DNA of 64,000 nucleotides from Manduca sexta (lineage: Eukaryota; Arthropoda; Insecta; Lepidoptera; Sphingidae), in the NCBI RefSeq assembly GCF_014839805.1, contig NC_051116.1, positions 7,855,556 through 7,919,555 on the forward strand, given 5' to 3'. Made by a program: the position numbers and the translations under genes. This document shows, piece by piece, positions 34,379 through 45,800 of this stretch (position 1 is the stretch's first letter; the number at the start of each line of letters is the position of its first letter). Under the pieces are notes generated by a model. It did no database searches. It had not been told where the DNA came from and saw only the letters and a program-made list of their open reading frames with translations.

Positions 34379-34566
34379 ACAGAGTGTCCCAGTAAATAGT
34401 GTCAAGCAGAGGTCCAAAGATAATTTTGTGAAATATTCATAACTCGAAAACTATGAAAAATCGCGGAACATACATGGGGATGATTCGGTGGTAACCGCAC
34501 CCCTTGGGGTACCAAGGGGTGCTCTATCTCTGGATCTGCTTGACACTATTTTCTGGGACACCATGT
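34379..34566. mobile_element. 188-bp MITE with 36-38 bp TIRs
   Basis: The left end ACAGAGTGTCCCAGTAAATA (34379) and the reverse complement of the right end (ACATGGTGTCCCAGAAAATA) pair on through GTGTCAAGCAGA and TCCA with a few mismatches and a 2-nt indel. The centre contains a perfect 11-bp stem GCACCCCTTGG / CCAAGGGGTGC with loop GGTA (34497-34522). It is non-coding and looks like a miniature inverted-repeat transposable element. I could not call a target duplication. Confidence 0.75.
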
Positions 34567-35034
34567 AATAAGAATGTCATAGACGTTTTTAACTTGATAA
34601 ATAAGTATCCGGATATTACATTTTGGTGATTGATTTTCATCCTCTGGTTATATTGCCTCCAGAGCAAAGCTCTAAGTGTTCAGTAGTTTCTTCTCAAAGT
34701 CCTTCGAAGCTTAGAGAGTTACTTATCGGCTCGTAAAGAAGAGAGACGTGAATTGGAAACACTATATTTTATATTATATTTTAGTGTCTCTATATCAATA
34801 TGTGCTGTTAAGTGTATACATCTGTACAAATTACAGTCGTTTTCGTTCGCTTGCGAAAAAGCGATTGGGATCAATTATTGAAATTGGTTAGATAGTGCTG
34901 ATGAGGGTGGCGAACAGATCAGCTGCTCAGGGTCTCATTAGAAGGGGCACAAAGAGGTACCTTTCTTCTTTGCGAAGCCTTTTAACAAATCGCAATTCAG
35001 TAAAATGGTCTCTGTAAAAGTAAAATGGCGGGTG
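34567..35034. other. Intergenic, no feature seen
   Basis: No gene or recognised repeat. Confidence 0.4.
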
Positions 35035-35190
35035 ATATTGGGTGTTTTCTTCTCAATAAGCCCGGAGTCCAGCATTGTGCCCGATAAGGCAATAGTCTTC
35101 CTTATTACATGGGATGTAACATAGCTGACGAAACAAACCTAGCAATACTGCCTACCCCTGAAAGAAGAAGACTTGATGCCACACTAAAAA
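35035..35190 (+). repeat. SINE-D fragment
   Basis: TCTTCTCAATAAGCCCGGAG, CATTGTGCCCGATAAGGC and ACATGGGATGTAACATAGCT follow the family body. The tRNA-like head is absent. Confidence 0.6.
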
Positions 35191-37361
35191 GAACTGTCAA
35201 GTGTACGACTGACTCGGCTCGCAGTTTCCTTCACACCAACAATTATGTGTCCTTTAGTTTTTTTTAAGCAAAAACGCCGCATCATTCAGACAATGGAGGA
35301 GATCGCGTGCTGTCGCCCCCCTTCGCCCCTGCCGCCTTCATGCAATTTTACACACAACTACCTACTCTAATGACATAGATGGTTGGTCCCATCATCGCTT
35401 GATTATTACTGGGGGTGGTTATTTATTATATTTCTATTTCTTACCAATATTCTATGAAATTAAATGGTTACAAAAGTTTTGTTAAATTACTAAAACAAAG
35501 ATGGCCGCCTGCCACCGATCAAATTCGAATTTCGAACAAATATGGCGTCTCCGATCCATCGGCGGTCATGAATATTCAACACACATTAGCGATTCTAAAT
35601 TAAACGTCCTTATCAATCCACCACAATATAATGTCACATTACGTTTGCGTGAAATTGTTTTATTTTGTGCAATTAACAATTTAATACACCACGGTTCACG
35701 AATACCGAACGTAATTAGGAAAAAACAAATAGACCATAGAGTTAACACGTTTGCGCCACAGATAATGGTGAAACGTGACGGTAAATATGGCGGGAAATGA
35801 CAGGCGCGTAGTAAGGAGGTTAGTCTATAATTTTTTTTATATTTCTCTTTTAAATTGTACAAATTAGTAGTATAGTACTTTTAAACCTTAAAGTTACCAA
35901 TTAAGCATCTAATGTAATAAGGAAACTATGGGTCAATTGAGGAGAGAAGACAAGTACATTTTTAGACATATTTGACTTGCTCTTGAAGCTTATTTTCATT
36001 TTCCACGATCATGATTGGCTAATTAATTACTTTCTCTTGGTTCGTCCATTTTAAGTTGTTCTTGATTAAGTACAAAGTTTTTTTTTATCCGGATGTTAAG
36101 TATAATTGTAATTTCACATGTTTTATTATATAGACTGAACTCCGTTCGTTCCACAGTAGCTATTATAATAGTGTATGTTTCATTACAAATAAATTATACA
36201 TTTAAATATGATTTATGTTTAGGTTATATTTTTAACGTGTCTTTTATTAGCTTTGTAACTATTGTTATACGGAAATGATTTTCCTTTTAGCTATTGTGTG
36301 AACGCTAAAATAGTTTGTGTGTTCCCAGACTTGACCTCTAGATTTGTATGGAGTCTATAATAAAGCTATTTTTATTTATTTTGTCTAACGTCCTGGTCAC
36401 GTTAATTTTCGAAAATATATTAAAGTTCATTCACATTTTTATTATAAGGTATGATTTTAAGTTTTGGATCCTTGAATTGTTTTATGTTCTGTTGGGACTT
36501 CATTTTGATATTTATACCTGTTTCCTTTTTCCTTATAAATAGCGATAATATTAGTTACTCACGTTGACTATAATCGATATAAATAATTATAAGCATAATA
36601 AAATATTTCATGATTCCTGATGGTTGTGCATTCGTATAGAAATTTAAAATTCATTTATACTTTATTTTGCAAGCATACAAATGAAATGCTGTAAGCATTT
36701 TCAGCAATTCTTCTCTTCTCTTTATCATGTACAGTAGTCTATACCTTAAACTGATTTTGAAAAAAGCAACACTGGAGTTTCTTGCCTGTCCTTCTCTGGT
36801 GAGAACTGCACGAACTGGTGGTAGAGTTAATATTGACGGAATCTAAATAATGTATAACATTTTACGGGTTCAAATAAATCATTTCATTTCATATATTTTT
36901 AGCCTAAATAAAACAAATTTTCGTACTCCTTGTATGGCTAAGTACAAATATTACAAACATAACATTTGCCTACCGTATAGGGCCATACGTCCCACTATGT
37001 ATTCCTAAATGCGCGCCTGTCGCGACCGTTATGCTCTTATCGGCCAAAGTTATTTTTATCTGAAAACATCGGTAGGGCGTGTACTTAGGCGATAATTTCT
37101 TTGTCTACACATTTTATTATTATTTTCTATTCTTTTACGTTTCTTGTTGTGAAATATTGATACTTAGTTAAGTTTGTATGACTTTGTATCGATTATGGGT
37201 AATTTGCAAATATGATTTGTAACTTGTTTGGCTGTGTTTTAAAAAGGTTGGCGAAATAGTAAATATTATATTTAAGGGTTAGTAGCCATCATCGCAAAAA
37301 AAAGGTCAAGGGAATGAATGAAAGGCTAGTAAGGAAAATGTGGGGATTATTTACTTTAATA
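35191..37361. other. Intergenic, no confident gene
   Basis: 35501-35800 is a 99-codon plus-strand frame beginning ATGGCCGCCTGCCACCG in a slightly GC-richer patch. I recognise no domain, so I do not call it. From 35820 to the gap the DNA is AT-rich with short hydrophobic chance frames. Confidence 0.35.
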
Positions 37362-37861
37362 NNNNNNNNNNNNNNNNNNNNNNNNNNNNNNNNNNNNNNN
37401 NNNNNNNNNNNNNNNNNNNNNNNNNNNNNNNNNNNNNNNNNNNNNNNNNNNNNNNNNNNNNNNNNNNNNNNNNNNNNNNNNNNNNNNNNNNNNNNNNNNN
37501 NNNNNNNNNNNNNNNNNNNNNNNNNNNNNNNNNNNNNNNNNNNNNNNNNNNNNNNNNNNNNNNNNNNNNNNNNNNNNNNNNNNNNNNNNNNNNNNNNNNN
37601 NNNNNNNNNNNNNNNNNNNNNNNNNNNNNNNNNNNNNNNNNNNNNNNNNNNNNNNNNNNNNNNNNNNNNNNNNNNNNNNNNNNNNNNNNNNNNNNNNNNN
37701 NNNNNNNNNNNNNNNNNNNNNNNNNNNNNNNNNNNNNNNNNNNNNNNNNNNNNNNNNNNNNNNNNNNNNNNNNNNNNNNNNNNNNNNNNNNNNNNNNNNN
37801 NNNNNNNNNNNNNNNNNNNNNNNNNNNNNNNNNNNNNNNNNNNNNNNNNNNNNNNNNNNNN
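37362..37861. other. Assembly gap (500 N), left edge of tandem array
   Basis: Exactly 500 N. The tandem array starts at the first base after it, so the gap probably reflects assembly failure in the repeat. Confidence 0.99.
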
Positions 37862-38180
37862 CTGGTACAACATAGATCACAGGAATGAGCTATTATATTA
37901 AAAAATAGTAGGTGGGAGAAAGTTCGACTTAATAGAGAAAGGGATGAATTGAGTCTTTGCAACATTTAAAGTAAGATAATTTTTAGATAACCAATCCAAT
38001 ATTGATTGGAGAGCAGATTCGGCAAGTTCCTTTGCATGGGACCAGGTCTCTCCATCTATGATAAGTGCGGTGTCATCTGCATAAGTATATATTTTGCAAT
38101 TAGTAAGTTGGATATCACAAAAATCATTGATAAAGATGAGGAATAGTGTAGGCCCTAAAACACTCCCCTAAGATATAGCT
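37862..38180 (-). pseudogene. LINE reverse transcriptase fragment (unit 1)
   Basis: The minus strand reads FINDFC, then KIYTYADDTALIIDGETW and LQSILDWLSKN: the YADD catalytic motif of a non-LTR reverse transcriptase. The QG-V-LGP block upstream has a stop codon in place of Gln, as in the other copies. The rest lies in the gap. Confidence 0.8.
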
Positions 38181-39376
38181 AGCCCTCAATCATAAAACAC
38201 ATGGTGAAGTGGATACCTTGGTTGCAGCTCGGCCTACTGCTTATGAGATAATGGCGTGCGAGCTTGTTTTCCGCTAGGATCATAGCGATCATGATCAACT
38301 GACCTCAGAATACTTGGAACTAGCGGGTTTTTCACCATATGCTAGCATCTATTTGGGTGCATATATACCGGAACCTCGTATCAATATAGACATTATAATA
38401 TTCACCTTCTTATCACTCGGTCAGTTCATTGTGAAGCGAAAATGTTTCAAAAAAGTGTTTTATGTGGTTCATCTTTATTGGGTGCGTAGAATTTTATTAT
38501 TTTTGGTTTTTAACCATTCAATCTGGGCATTATTCATTTAGTAGACATAGCAATGTAAATAATGAACATGTATTTCTGTCATTGATTTATATTGTCTAGT
38601 GATAAATAGTTTATCTTGAGCACGGCATTGCCACGGCACTTGACAGTAAGCCGAATGGTGTCCAAACATCATCTGACGGTACAAACCCTCACAGAGGCGG
38701 TTCTAACTCATGTGCCGCCCGTGTGCCATCAATTCCTTCACGCCCCCTAGGAGACAATGTAGTCTTTAATAAATTTGATAATATTAAATGAAAATGTGTA
38801 AAGTAAAGACGCTGCTCGCCGGCCTTAGTACGGGTGCATGTTGTTTGAGAGCGTAGGTGTCGCGCTCGACGAATGTCTCTTTGAAGGTATCGTGGCGCAC
38901 CCTAACACACTGCGCCCGTGTGCCGCGCACACCCTGCACTCTTTATTTATAATAAGTGTAACCAATTTCATTAAAAATCACAAATAATAAATAATAATAC
39001 AAATTTTGATACATATGACTATTAAAGATATGCACAGTATTCTCACACAAATAACATCTGGATAGAATTACAAATTAAAATAACAAAACAAAATAAAACC
39101 AGTAAATACTATAACAAACATAACAGAGCCTCGTTTCGGGATTAAAATGACTTGAATTGAACAAAACAAAAACAAGATTTGAAAATAATAACAATAAAAA
39201 TTAAAATTTTAAAAAAAATATTCAAGATTAGAAAAAAAAATTACATTCAAGTATCTTAAATTTCGTTTTTATTTATCGATATTTAAGCGAACACTTTCGG
39301 GTCACTAAAAAAAATTCTAAATTAACAACCTTGCAAATTAGAAATGCCCAAATGACTACGCTAAATTGGCGAAGCG

Positions 39377-39410
39377 TCCATACAAGCCGATTCCTACCGG
39401 CTTGTATGGA
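39377..39410. repeat. 13-bp perfect hairpin (unit 1)
   Basis: TCCATACAAGCCG (39377-39389) and CGGCTTGTATGGA (39398-39410) are exact reverse complements around the loop ATTCCTAC. The CGATTCCTACCGGCTT core occurs elsewhere without the inverted right arm (26193-26220), so the hairpin seems to have formed within this repeat family. Confidence 0.9.
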
Positions 39411-40279
39411 CCAAGATAAATGTAATTAATTAAAAATAATGTAAATTAATTAAAATTTATAAAAGAAAAACATAACAATATAACTAGAATAAAAATAGTA
39501 TATTCAAACAAATCATCTTATATTTATTAAATTAAATCAATACTTCAATGATATCTGTCGTTCATATCAATTCATTAAACCGTAACTCGCGCGCAGTGCT
39601 CGCGCCTTATACTGTTCGAAGTGTTCCCTCGCGAAGTTCTTCCCTCGCGAGTCGCGATATTGTTGTCTCTTTCGCACGCAGCGCGGTGTCTGTCTAATCT
39701 TTTGGAAGTGACGTAAAAATAAATGTGTGCGTGCGTGTATTAGTGTTTGTGACTTATTAGTTCTTGTTGGACACTTTTAGGTACCTATGTTCAAAATATG
39801 TGAGTATTTTGTAAATTTAGAGACTAGACATAATTTTTATGTTAGAAGAAAATTATTAAGTATTATGATATTTTACTTTATGATTTTAATTTATTGTGAA
39901 CAGCGAATTATATTACGTTAACTGTAGAAAAAAATATTTCGTCGGGTTCCGTTTTGAAAATGTTCACTCTTCGCCACTGCTACGCTACCATTTCTGACAC
40001 CTTAACAAAGCCATAGGATAAAATAGAATCAATAAATTATGTATTAAGCTATGTAGGATTATTTTTTAACCTGAATATACGTTTGTTAGCCCGGAGTTCC
40101 ATTAACGGATACGAACCTCGGCTCAAGGTCATTGGGAGAGCCTGAAACATCAACGATTATGCAAAGCGTCTATGATTCATATGCACTCAACAGTCAATAC
40201 AGAAATCGTGTCGTCTTGTGCGCGCCAATTTGAATCCGCACAACCAAAATTTAAATTTGATCCATGAGTTCAGTTTCAC

Positions 40280-40314
40280 ATAAAAGGAGAATGAGGATAA
40301 GACGTGTATCATTG
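40280..40314 (+). promoter_or_regulatory. TATA + initiator promoter (unit 1)
   Basis: ATAAAAGG (40280-40287) lies 30 nt upstream of an initiator TCATTG (40309-40314, +1 A at 40311). A 35-nt leader then reaches the ATG at 40346. The same sequence is conserved in unit 2 (48040-48074). Confidence 0.5.
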
Positions 40315-40345
40315 CGCGTGGACAGACGAACGGACTAACATCTAA

Positions 40346-43076
40346 ATGGCGGGAATTATCAAGGAGTTTGTCATCGCAAATATACTTTTAATGTGAGTAT
40401 TTTTTTTTTTTGTATTTCGGCAAACTAACGAGCGATGATTACGTCTCGGCCAATTATTATACGCCATGTTTAAATCAGATATCATCGATCAAATAGAAAA
40501 GAAATCTCGGAAGACCATAGAACCAGTAGCGCGATATCAAACTTTTCGAGACGTAAAAAAAAATGTGTATTTTTTATTAAAAAGTTTGCAAATATTATTA
40601 ATTTAATTTACATGCAAGATAGAAATGAAACATGCGTGTAATGTGGCATATAAATTATGCCATTTTTTTTTAATAAAATACTTTAAAAAGATTATTTTTA
40701 GTATATTATAAAACCGAAATCAATTTGTGGAGAATCAGTATTCAGTAGCATAATCATCTATTGCACTAATTTTAAATTATGTTATATTTTATTCCAAAAA
40801 CATACACTGGAGGCGCTGGTTCTATACTTAAAAAAAATTATGGACTGTATTTTGCGGGGAAAAATATGTATCTGGACACGACACGCACTTATAGGACTAG
40901 AGCTGCCTGTGGGATAGAATTGAAAATATAGGCAACTCAAAGAGGATGGGAGCACAGTACCTTACGGCGTCTGCAGCGGCGGTTTGGCTGGTATAATGCT
41001 GGCAGCTTCGTGTTTCTGCTTGCGGCGACCACTTATACTAAACTTCACTCTCTATCTATGATATGCACGCTCACACGAAGTTAATTAAGGAGAAGGCATC
41101 ACAGACCGATAATTTTCAATTAATTATGCGAGCGACGTCATCGTGTCCATGTCTTGCGGGGCGCGAACAAGAGTATTTTGCACCCGCACCCCGTACGGCG
41201 CGCGGGCACTCGCGGAACCATTTCCCAGCGACGCGCTCTCGTTCTCGTTCTCGCTCTCGCTCTCGCTCGCTGGAAAGGTATGTGCGGGAAAGGGATGCGG
41301 TAAAGAAGTGCACGTGTCGTGTCACCAAATTATGAATAAAAAAAAGACACTATTTGGATTAATGCGACCGGAAATGCGAAGTTAAAATTTATAAATAATG
41401 AATTAGAAATATGGCTCAACCATATATGTATTAATAAAAATCCGGCATATGTTGGTCGCTCACTAGTCAATCGAGTCATAGTTATGGTATTTTTATTGCA
41501 AAATAAAATCCATAACATTAGAATATGGAAAGCTGGAGGAGCATAAATTAGAGACAAAGGTCTCTTTATCGTTTCAGTAATAAAGGACTACTTATTTTAT
41601 ACTAACACTGGAAGTTCCCTTTACGTTTTGATTCCCTTGCTAGTAGTTGCGGATTTGAAAATATGCGGCTTAAATTGCTGTTTCTTTTGATTGCGTTGAC
41701 GTAGAAGTTTGATTTTGTTACAACTTAAAGGTATTATAAACCTGGATATACGATATTAATTTCAATTTAATACCTCTACGCGTTCATGATTAAAGGAGTA
41801 GTAACTTTAAAGTTATTTTTATTATATGACGTAATTAAAAATTACGCTTTTCGAAATTTTTCCTTAATCTGTGCTATAAGACGTTGCTTCGTACCACATT
41901 TTTGTTGGTCAGGTTTTGAATATGCGGAAATTTACGGAAATTTGTAGCATAAATGGCTATATTATGATTTTGATTACGTTGGCTTGATGTTTTCAAAGCT
42001 TCAAGGGACAGTAGACCTGAGTATTTTATATAAATTTCAGCTTAAAACCTCCACGCGTTCCTAAGAAAAAGGGTCTTGACAGACGGGCGGACTGACAACA
42101 AAGTGCTTCTCTAAGAGTTCCGTTTTTTCATTTCGAGGTACAGAACCCTAACCCATCCAAATATTTTTCAATGATTTTAGATTGCACTCCAGATATTACA
42201 CACAGAATATCGATTATCGTACGGTACGTTCTTTTAAATGCAAGCAACGATTTCATTGAAAGATTTGGGTAGGTTGCTCTGACGCCGTGTACATATATAT
42301 GGCTTCCCGATATGTGAGTATATTTTTTTTATGCTTTGAATGACGAAACGTGCTTGCCGTTCGTCTGATGGTAAGCGATACTAACGCCTAATAAACTGTA
42401 GAAACATCATCCACCATCTTGAATTACAAAGTATTATTTGGTATGCCTTTGCGCTCACCATCCTGAGACATGAGGTGTTAAGTCTTATTATGTCCAGTAG
42501 TTACACTGGCTACAATATCCTTCAAATCGGAACATAACAGTGACTACACACTGCTGCTTGGCGACACAAATAGATAATACGGTGGTGCCTACCCAGGCGG
42601 ACCTATTCTATTTTGACCGCGCGTCTCTTAGAGGGCGCCTAGGAATTGATTGCACTCGGCGGTGCATACTTTTGTATTAATTTTATTAACCAACTTTAAA
42701 AAAGGAGGAGGTTATCAATTCGACGTGAATTTTTTTTTGGACCAGAGCTGGTTTTGGACCTGCAGACGTGGAGTCGCTGTGTTCCAGCGTGTGGCGCTTA
42801 AAGTTTTTTTTCGCCTCCTTTCGAAATGATATCTATAATTGTTGATGCTTAAAAGTCCTGGCACGTCGCCTGTCTGTTGCGTCAGATGTGTAAAGATATG
42901 AAAGCAACTTTTTTTAATGTTCCTGTGCTGCTGCCTACGATTTTTCTTGTGCAATGTGTTCCAGCTACTGCGGCACCGTCGACAGAAGTAACCGACTTAA
43001 TCCTGCAAGTCAGTATTGTTCAGCAAGCGTTAATAAACGCCGCAAGGTTAAAAATTCAGACTCGACAATACGATAG
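40346..43076 (+). CDS. Candidate two-exon small secreted protein (unit 1)
   Basis: Exon 1 (40346-40392) has an A at -3 and G at +4, encodes MAGIIKEFVIANILL, a signal-peptide-like start, and ends at a consensus donor GTGAGT. The best downstream acceptor I found is CAATGTGTTCCAG before 42965. Joining there gives a 52-residue product whose second part is basic (GTVDRSNRLNPASQYC, then NKRRKVKN) and ends at TAG 43074-43076. A short first exon that splits the signal peptide is common in insect cuticle and small secreted protein genes. I do not recognise the family. The 2.6-kb intron contains repeats. The exon 1 and promoter half is better supported than the exon 2 choice. Confidence 0.3.
41221..41280. 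repeat. Imperfect (CTCGTT/CTCGCT)n tract (unit 1)
   Basis: A six-base pyrimidine-rich tract. It is one unit longer here than at 48985-49040 in unit 2. It makes Arg-Ser or Glu-Arg dipeptide runs in several frames, which should not be read as an SR protein. Confidence 0.75.
41620..42150 (+). repeat. Family E repeat (unit 1)
   Basis: TTCCCTTTACGTTTTGATTC, AAACCTCCACGCGTTCCTAA, AGGGTCTTGACAGACGGGCG and GAGGTACAGAACCCTAA give a long interior-plus-end copy of the repeat also seen at 23480-23745. Confidence 0.6.
42331..42603 (+). repeat. SINE-A copy (unit 1)
   Basis: It runs from ATGCTTTGAATGACGAAACG to GGTGCCTACCCAGGCGGACC, missing the terminal CTCACATATGAGAG part. Present identically placed in unit 2. 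Confidence 0.85.
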
Positions 43077-43390
43077 GGCATTGCTTTAAATTACTTGTTT
43101 TCACGGGGAAAGTGCCTTATGACTACCGGCCAGCCTTCGCAACTGAGCGGTTATGTTGTGGTCACCGTGCCTTACGACCATGCGACCCCCTTCCACAGGG
43201 CGGATGGTTCTGAATAACCTGCCTGAGTTGATCACACCGCAAAGTGTACAGAGTTCTGCATGGTGAAGCATCAGTTTGGGAGCAATGTTGTTGATATCTG
43301 ATACTTCCCCTCAGTGCTAAGGGGAACCCACAAACGGTTTACGAACCTCGGCACAGGACGGCCACTGGGAGAGAATGAGTCATCTGGATT

Positions 43391-44123
43391 TAGTGTAATA
43401 CTGTTATACAACAGTCTGGTCAGATCAGTACTTGAATACGGATCCGTTATTTGGTCTCCCTTCTATTCTGTCCATAATGACCACATTGAAAGTGTTCAGG
43501 AAAAGTTGCTAAAGGTTCTGTGCTTCCGTAAGGGCTTAGGGCGTGTTCTCTCTTCCTACAATGAACGCTTAACTAAATTTAAAGTACAAAACCTTACATT
43601 AAGATGAAATTACATGGAAGTAATATACCTTTAGAGAATTATACACTCACATATTGACGCTCCCGAATTACTGGCTTTAATAAATTTTAACACTTCATTC
43701 AGAATACGTAATCCAAACGTTTTCTCATTGCAAGTTTATAGGAATAACATCTCATTCCATAATCCGATGGTTCGTATGTGTCGTTCGTACAATGACTTGG
43801 CAAAAAACACAAACACCTTGACATTATGAATGGCAGATTTTAATCATTCTCAAGAAGTCTAAAACAATTAATATTTACCCGCAATAGTTAGTCATATATT
43901 TTTAAATTACACATATACTACTTTCAAGTTTCAATTTTTTTAACTATACACAGTACTTAATAGTTTTAATTTATTTTAGTCCGCACTTTAAGTAATTAAC
44001 TAGTATTAGGGCGCAATGTTTCGGAATACAATTTAGTTTTTATGCTTGTATATTTTATAATTAGCTTTAATTTTGATTGTAATCTGTTTTGCGTCTTAAT
44101 TTTATTAAAATAAAATAAAATAG
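43391..44123 (+). mobile_element. 5'-truncated LINE insertion, unit 1 only
   Basis: The plus strand encodes the C-terminal end of a non-LTR retrotransposon protein: LLYNSLVRSVLEYGSVIWSP, then HIESVQEKLLKVL, followed in other frames by FRIRNPNVFSLQVYRNN and MCRSYNDLA. The 3' end TTTTGATTGTAATCTGTTTT and an (AAAAT)n tail close it. Unit 2 passes straight across the site (GGAATTAGGGTATATAG at about 51030), so the insertion post-dates the duplication. The motif LEYGSVIW is typical of jockey/CR1-type elements. Confidence 0.85.
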
Positions 44124-44366
44124 GGTATACACTTAGAACTATTGAAGTATTACAGCTGGTGTAACCGCATGAAAATTCTTGCGCAATATGTTAATGGGAG
44201 AATTTGCTATCAAACATCGCTAGGTACTTCAGTGTTACTAATTTTGGACACGTTCATTGTGTTGTGTAGCTACTCGTGGCCGGAGGGTAGTCAGCGTAAG
44301 TAAAGTCTGACTGTTAAAGGATTTGTTGAAATTAATAGTAATAAATATTTTATTTTTAAATATAAT

Positions 44367-44570
44367 TTGAAGGACATTGTAGCCAGTGTAACTACTGGAC
44401 ATAATGAGACTTAACATCTCATGTCTCAGGATGGCGAGCGCAGTGGAATACCAAACAATACTTTGTAATATAATGTGTTGGATGGTGTTTCTACTGTTTA
44501 TATGCGGTCATACAGCTTACCATCAGACGAACGGCAAGCTCGTCTCTTTATTCAAAGCAATACAAAAAAT
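44367..44570 (-). repeat. SINE-A copy, reverse (unit 1)
   Basis: TTGAAGGACATTGTAGCCAG, AGGATGGCGAGCGCAGTGGA and GACGAACGGCAAGCTCGTCT show a reverse copy lacking its terminal 90 bp. Confidence 0.8.
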
Positions 44571-44639
44571 AACCTTTAAATTGAAATATTTGTTTATGTG
44601 TAGAGATAAAAGTTAGGTTGATAGAATGTTTGCCTCAGT

Positions 44640-44735
44640 TATATACTGCCTGTACCGCTAAGATGCCGGGTTCGAATCTCTGGTGGGCAAAGTGATTTTA
44701 GGTTTGTCTGCTCAGTATCAGCTAGCCAAGCTAGC
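44640..44735 (+). repeat. SINE-D fragment (unit 1)
   Basis: CCGCTAAGATGCCGGGTTCG has a B box, and AGGTTTGTCTGCTCAGTATC follows. Truncated after about 90 bp where the LINE tail begins. Confidence 0.7.
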
Positions 44736-44740
44736 TAGAT

Positions 44741-45800
44741 AATAATAATAATAATAAATTTGTATTAAAAACAGACAAATGTTACAAAATTCAATTGGTG
44801 TACAAATGTTACAGAGTAGTTAATTGCATTACATTTGTCACAATAAGAAAATGATCTGCTGATACCTATGCTAGGAGAACCTGTGTTACAGGTATCAGTG
44901 AAACCTCCAGCAAAAAAAAAATACAAGACATAATGATATAACCATGCTAACTGTAACATATAATACAAAAATCGAGAAAATATTAAACTTAAATTATACT
45001 AAATTTTGTTTGTATGGATGTAAAATTGTGAGTAAGAGTGTGTGTGTATGTGTGAGCGCATTCAATCCTTTCCATTAACTACCCGACATTAGGAGAGAAC
45101 TTGACATTCTGCGTAAAGTTTGGCGGAAGGATATCTAAAGGGTTTATTAGTCATAACCTTTAGGACAGCTTTTTGAGCGATTTCTAATTGCATCAGAGGG
45201 GACTTCGGAGATCTACCCCAGACAGGAATGCAGTAACCAAGTAAAGATTGGCACAGTGCAAAGTAAATCATTTTGATTGTGTAAGAATCTGCAGAGTGAC
45301 GAAGTTTTTTAAATAAAAATATGAGTCTTCTAACCTTTGCGGTGAGTGTAAACATATGTTCATGCCAGCGTAAACACTGATCAAGTTGTATGCCCAGATA
45401 TTTGACACAGGATACTGTGACTAAGTCTGGACAGCTGCAATTGCTGGTACAACATAGATCACAGGAATGAGCTGTTATATTAAAAATAGTAGGTGGGAGA
45501 AAGTTCGACTTAATAGAGAAAGGGATGAATTGAGTCTTTGCAACATTTAAAGTAAGATCATTTTTAGATAACCAATCCAATATTGATTGGAGAGCAGATT
45601 CGGCAAGTTCCTTTGCATGGGACCAGGTCTCTCCATCTATGATAAGTGCGGTGTCATCTGCATAAGTATATATTTTGCAATTAGTAAGTTGGATATCACA
45701 AAGATCATTGATAAAGATGAGGAATAGTGTAGGCCCTAAAACACTCCCCTAAGATATAGCTAGCCCTCAATCATAAAACACATGGTGAAGTAGATACCTT
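44741..45800 (-). mobile_element. LINE fragment, 5' truncated (units 1-2 junction)
   Basis: On the minus strand it runs from the reverse transcriptase palm region (LGPTLFLIFINDL, YTYADDTALI) through SCVKYLGIQLDQCLRWHEHM and PLMQLEIAQKAVLKVMTNKP to a 3' UTR and a (TTA)n tail at 44741-44758. Compared with the copy ending at 51950 it lacks about 280 bp of 3' coding sequence. A TAG replaces the Gln of the QG-V-LGP motif at 45749-45751. The (TTA)n tail and palm motifs suggest a CR1/L2-like or jockey-like clade. Confidence 0.85.
45089..45748 (-). pseudogene. LINE reverse transcriptase, partial open frame
   Basis: The frame is open from just inside the TAG at 45749 to 45089. It includes YADD at about 45655-45670 and the post-palm region with VKYLGIQLD and LGYCIPVWG. 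It is the longest uninterrupted retrotransposon frame in the window, yet it lacks the endonuclease, most of the fingers and the C-terminus. Confidence 0.8.

Larger units (their letters stand above)
37862..45443 (+). repeat. Tandem array unit 1 (about 7.6 kb)
   Basis: Its first kilobase recurs at 45444 and again at 52592, and the sequence continues in parallel with unit 2 to the end. Base identity looks very high (isolated substitutions). Large indels separate the copies: unit 1 alone has a LINE insertion (43391-44123), and it shares 38240-38457 with unit 3 but not unit 2. Contents: LINE start, candidate leader exon (40346-40392), family E and SINE-A, SINE-A reverse, SINE-D, LINE body. Confidence 0.92.

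Noticed and set aside
35501..35800. 99-codon frame starting ATGGCCGCC
   Set aside because: Open and slightly GC-richer, but no similarity, splice sites or promoter; kept only as an intergenic note.
38314..38541. 75-codon hydrophobic frame repeated at 53044-53271
   Set aside because: It is repeated only because the array is duplicated. In unit 2 most of it is deleted, and there is no start context or homology to support a membrane protein.
41063..41335. Arg-Ser-rich frame (RSRSRSRSRS) resembling an SR protein, also at 48828-49096
   Set aside because: It is a translation of the (CTCGTT/CTCGCT)n microsatellite. The opposite strand gives Glu-Arg runs, and the length differs between array copies.
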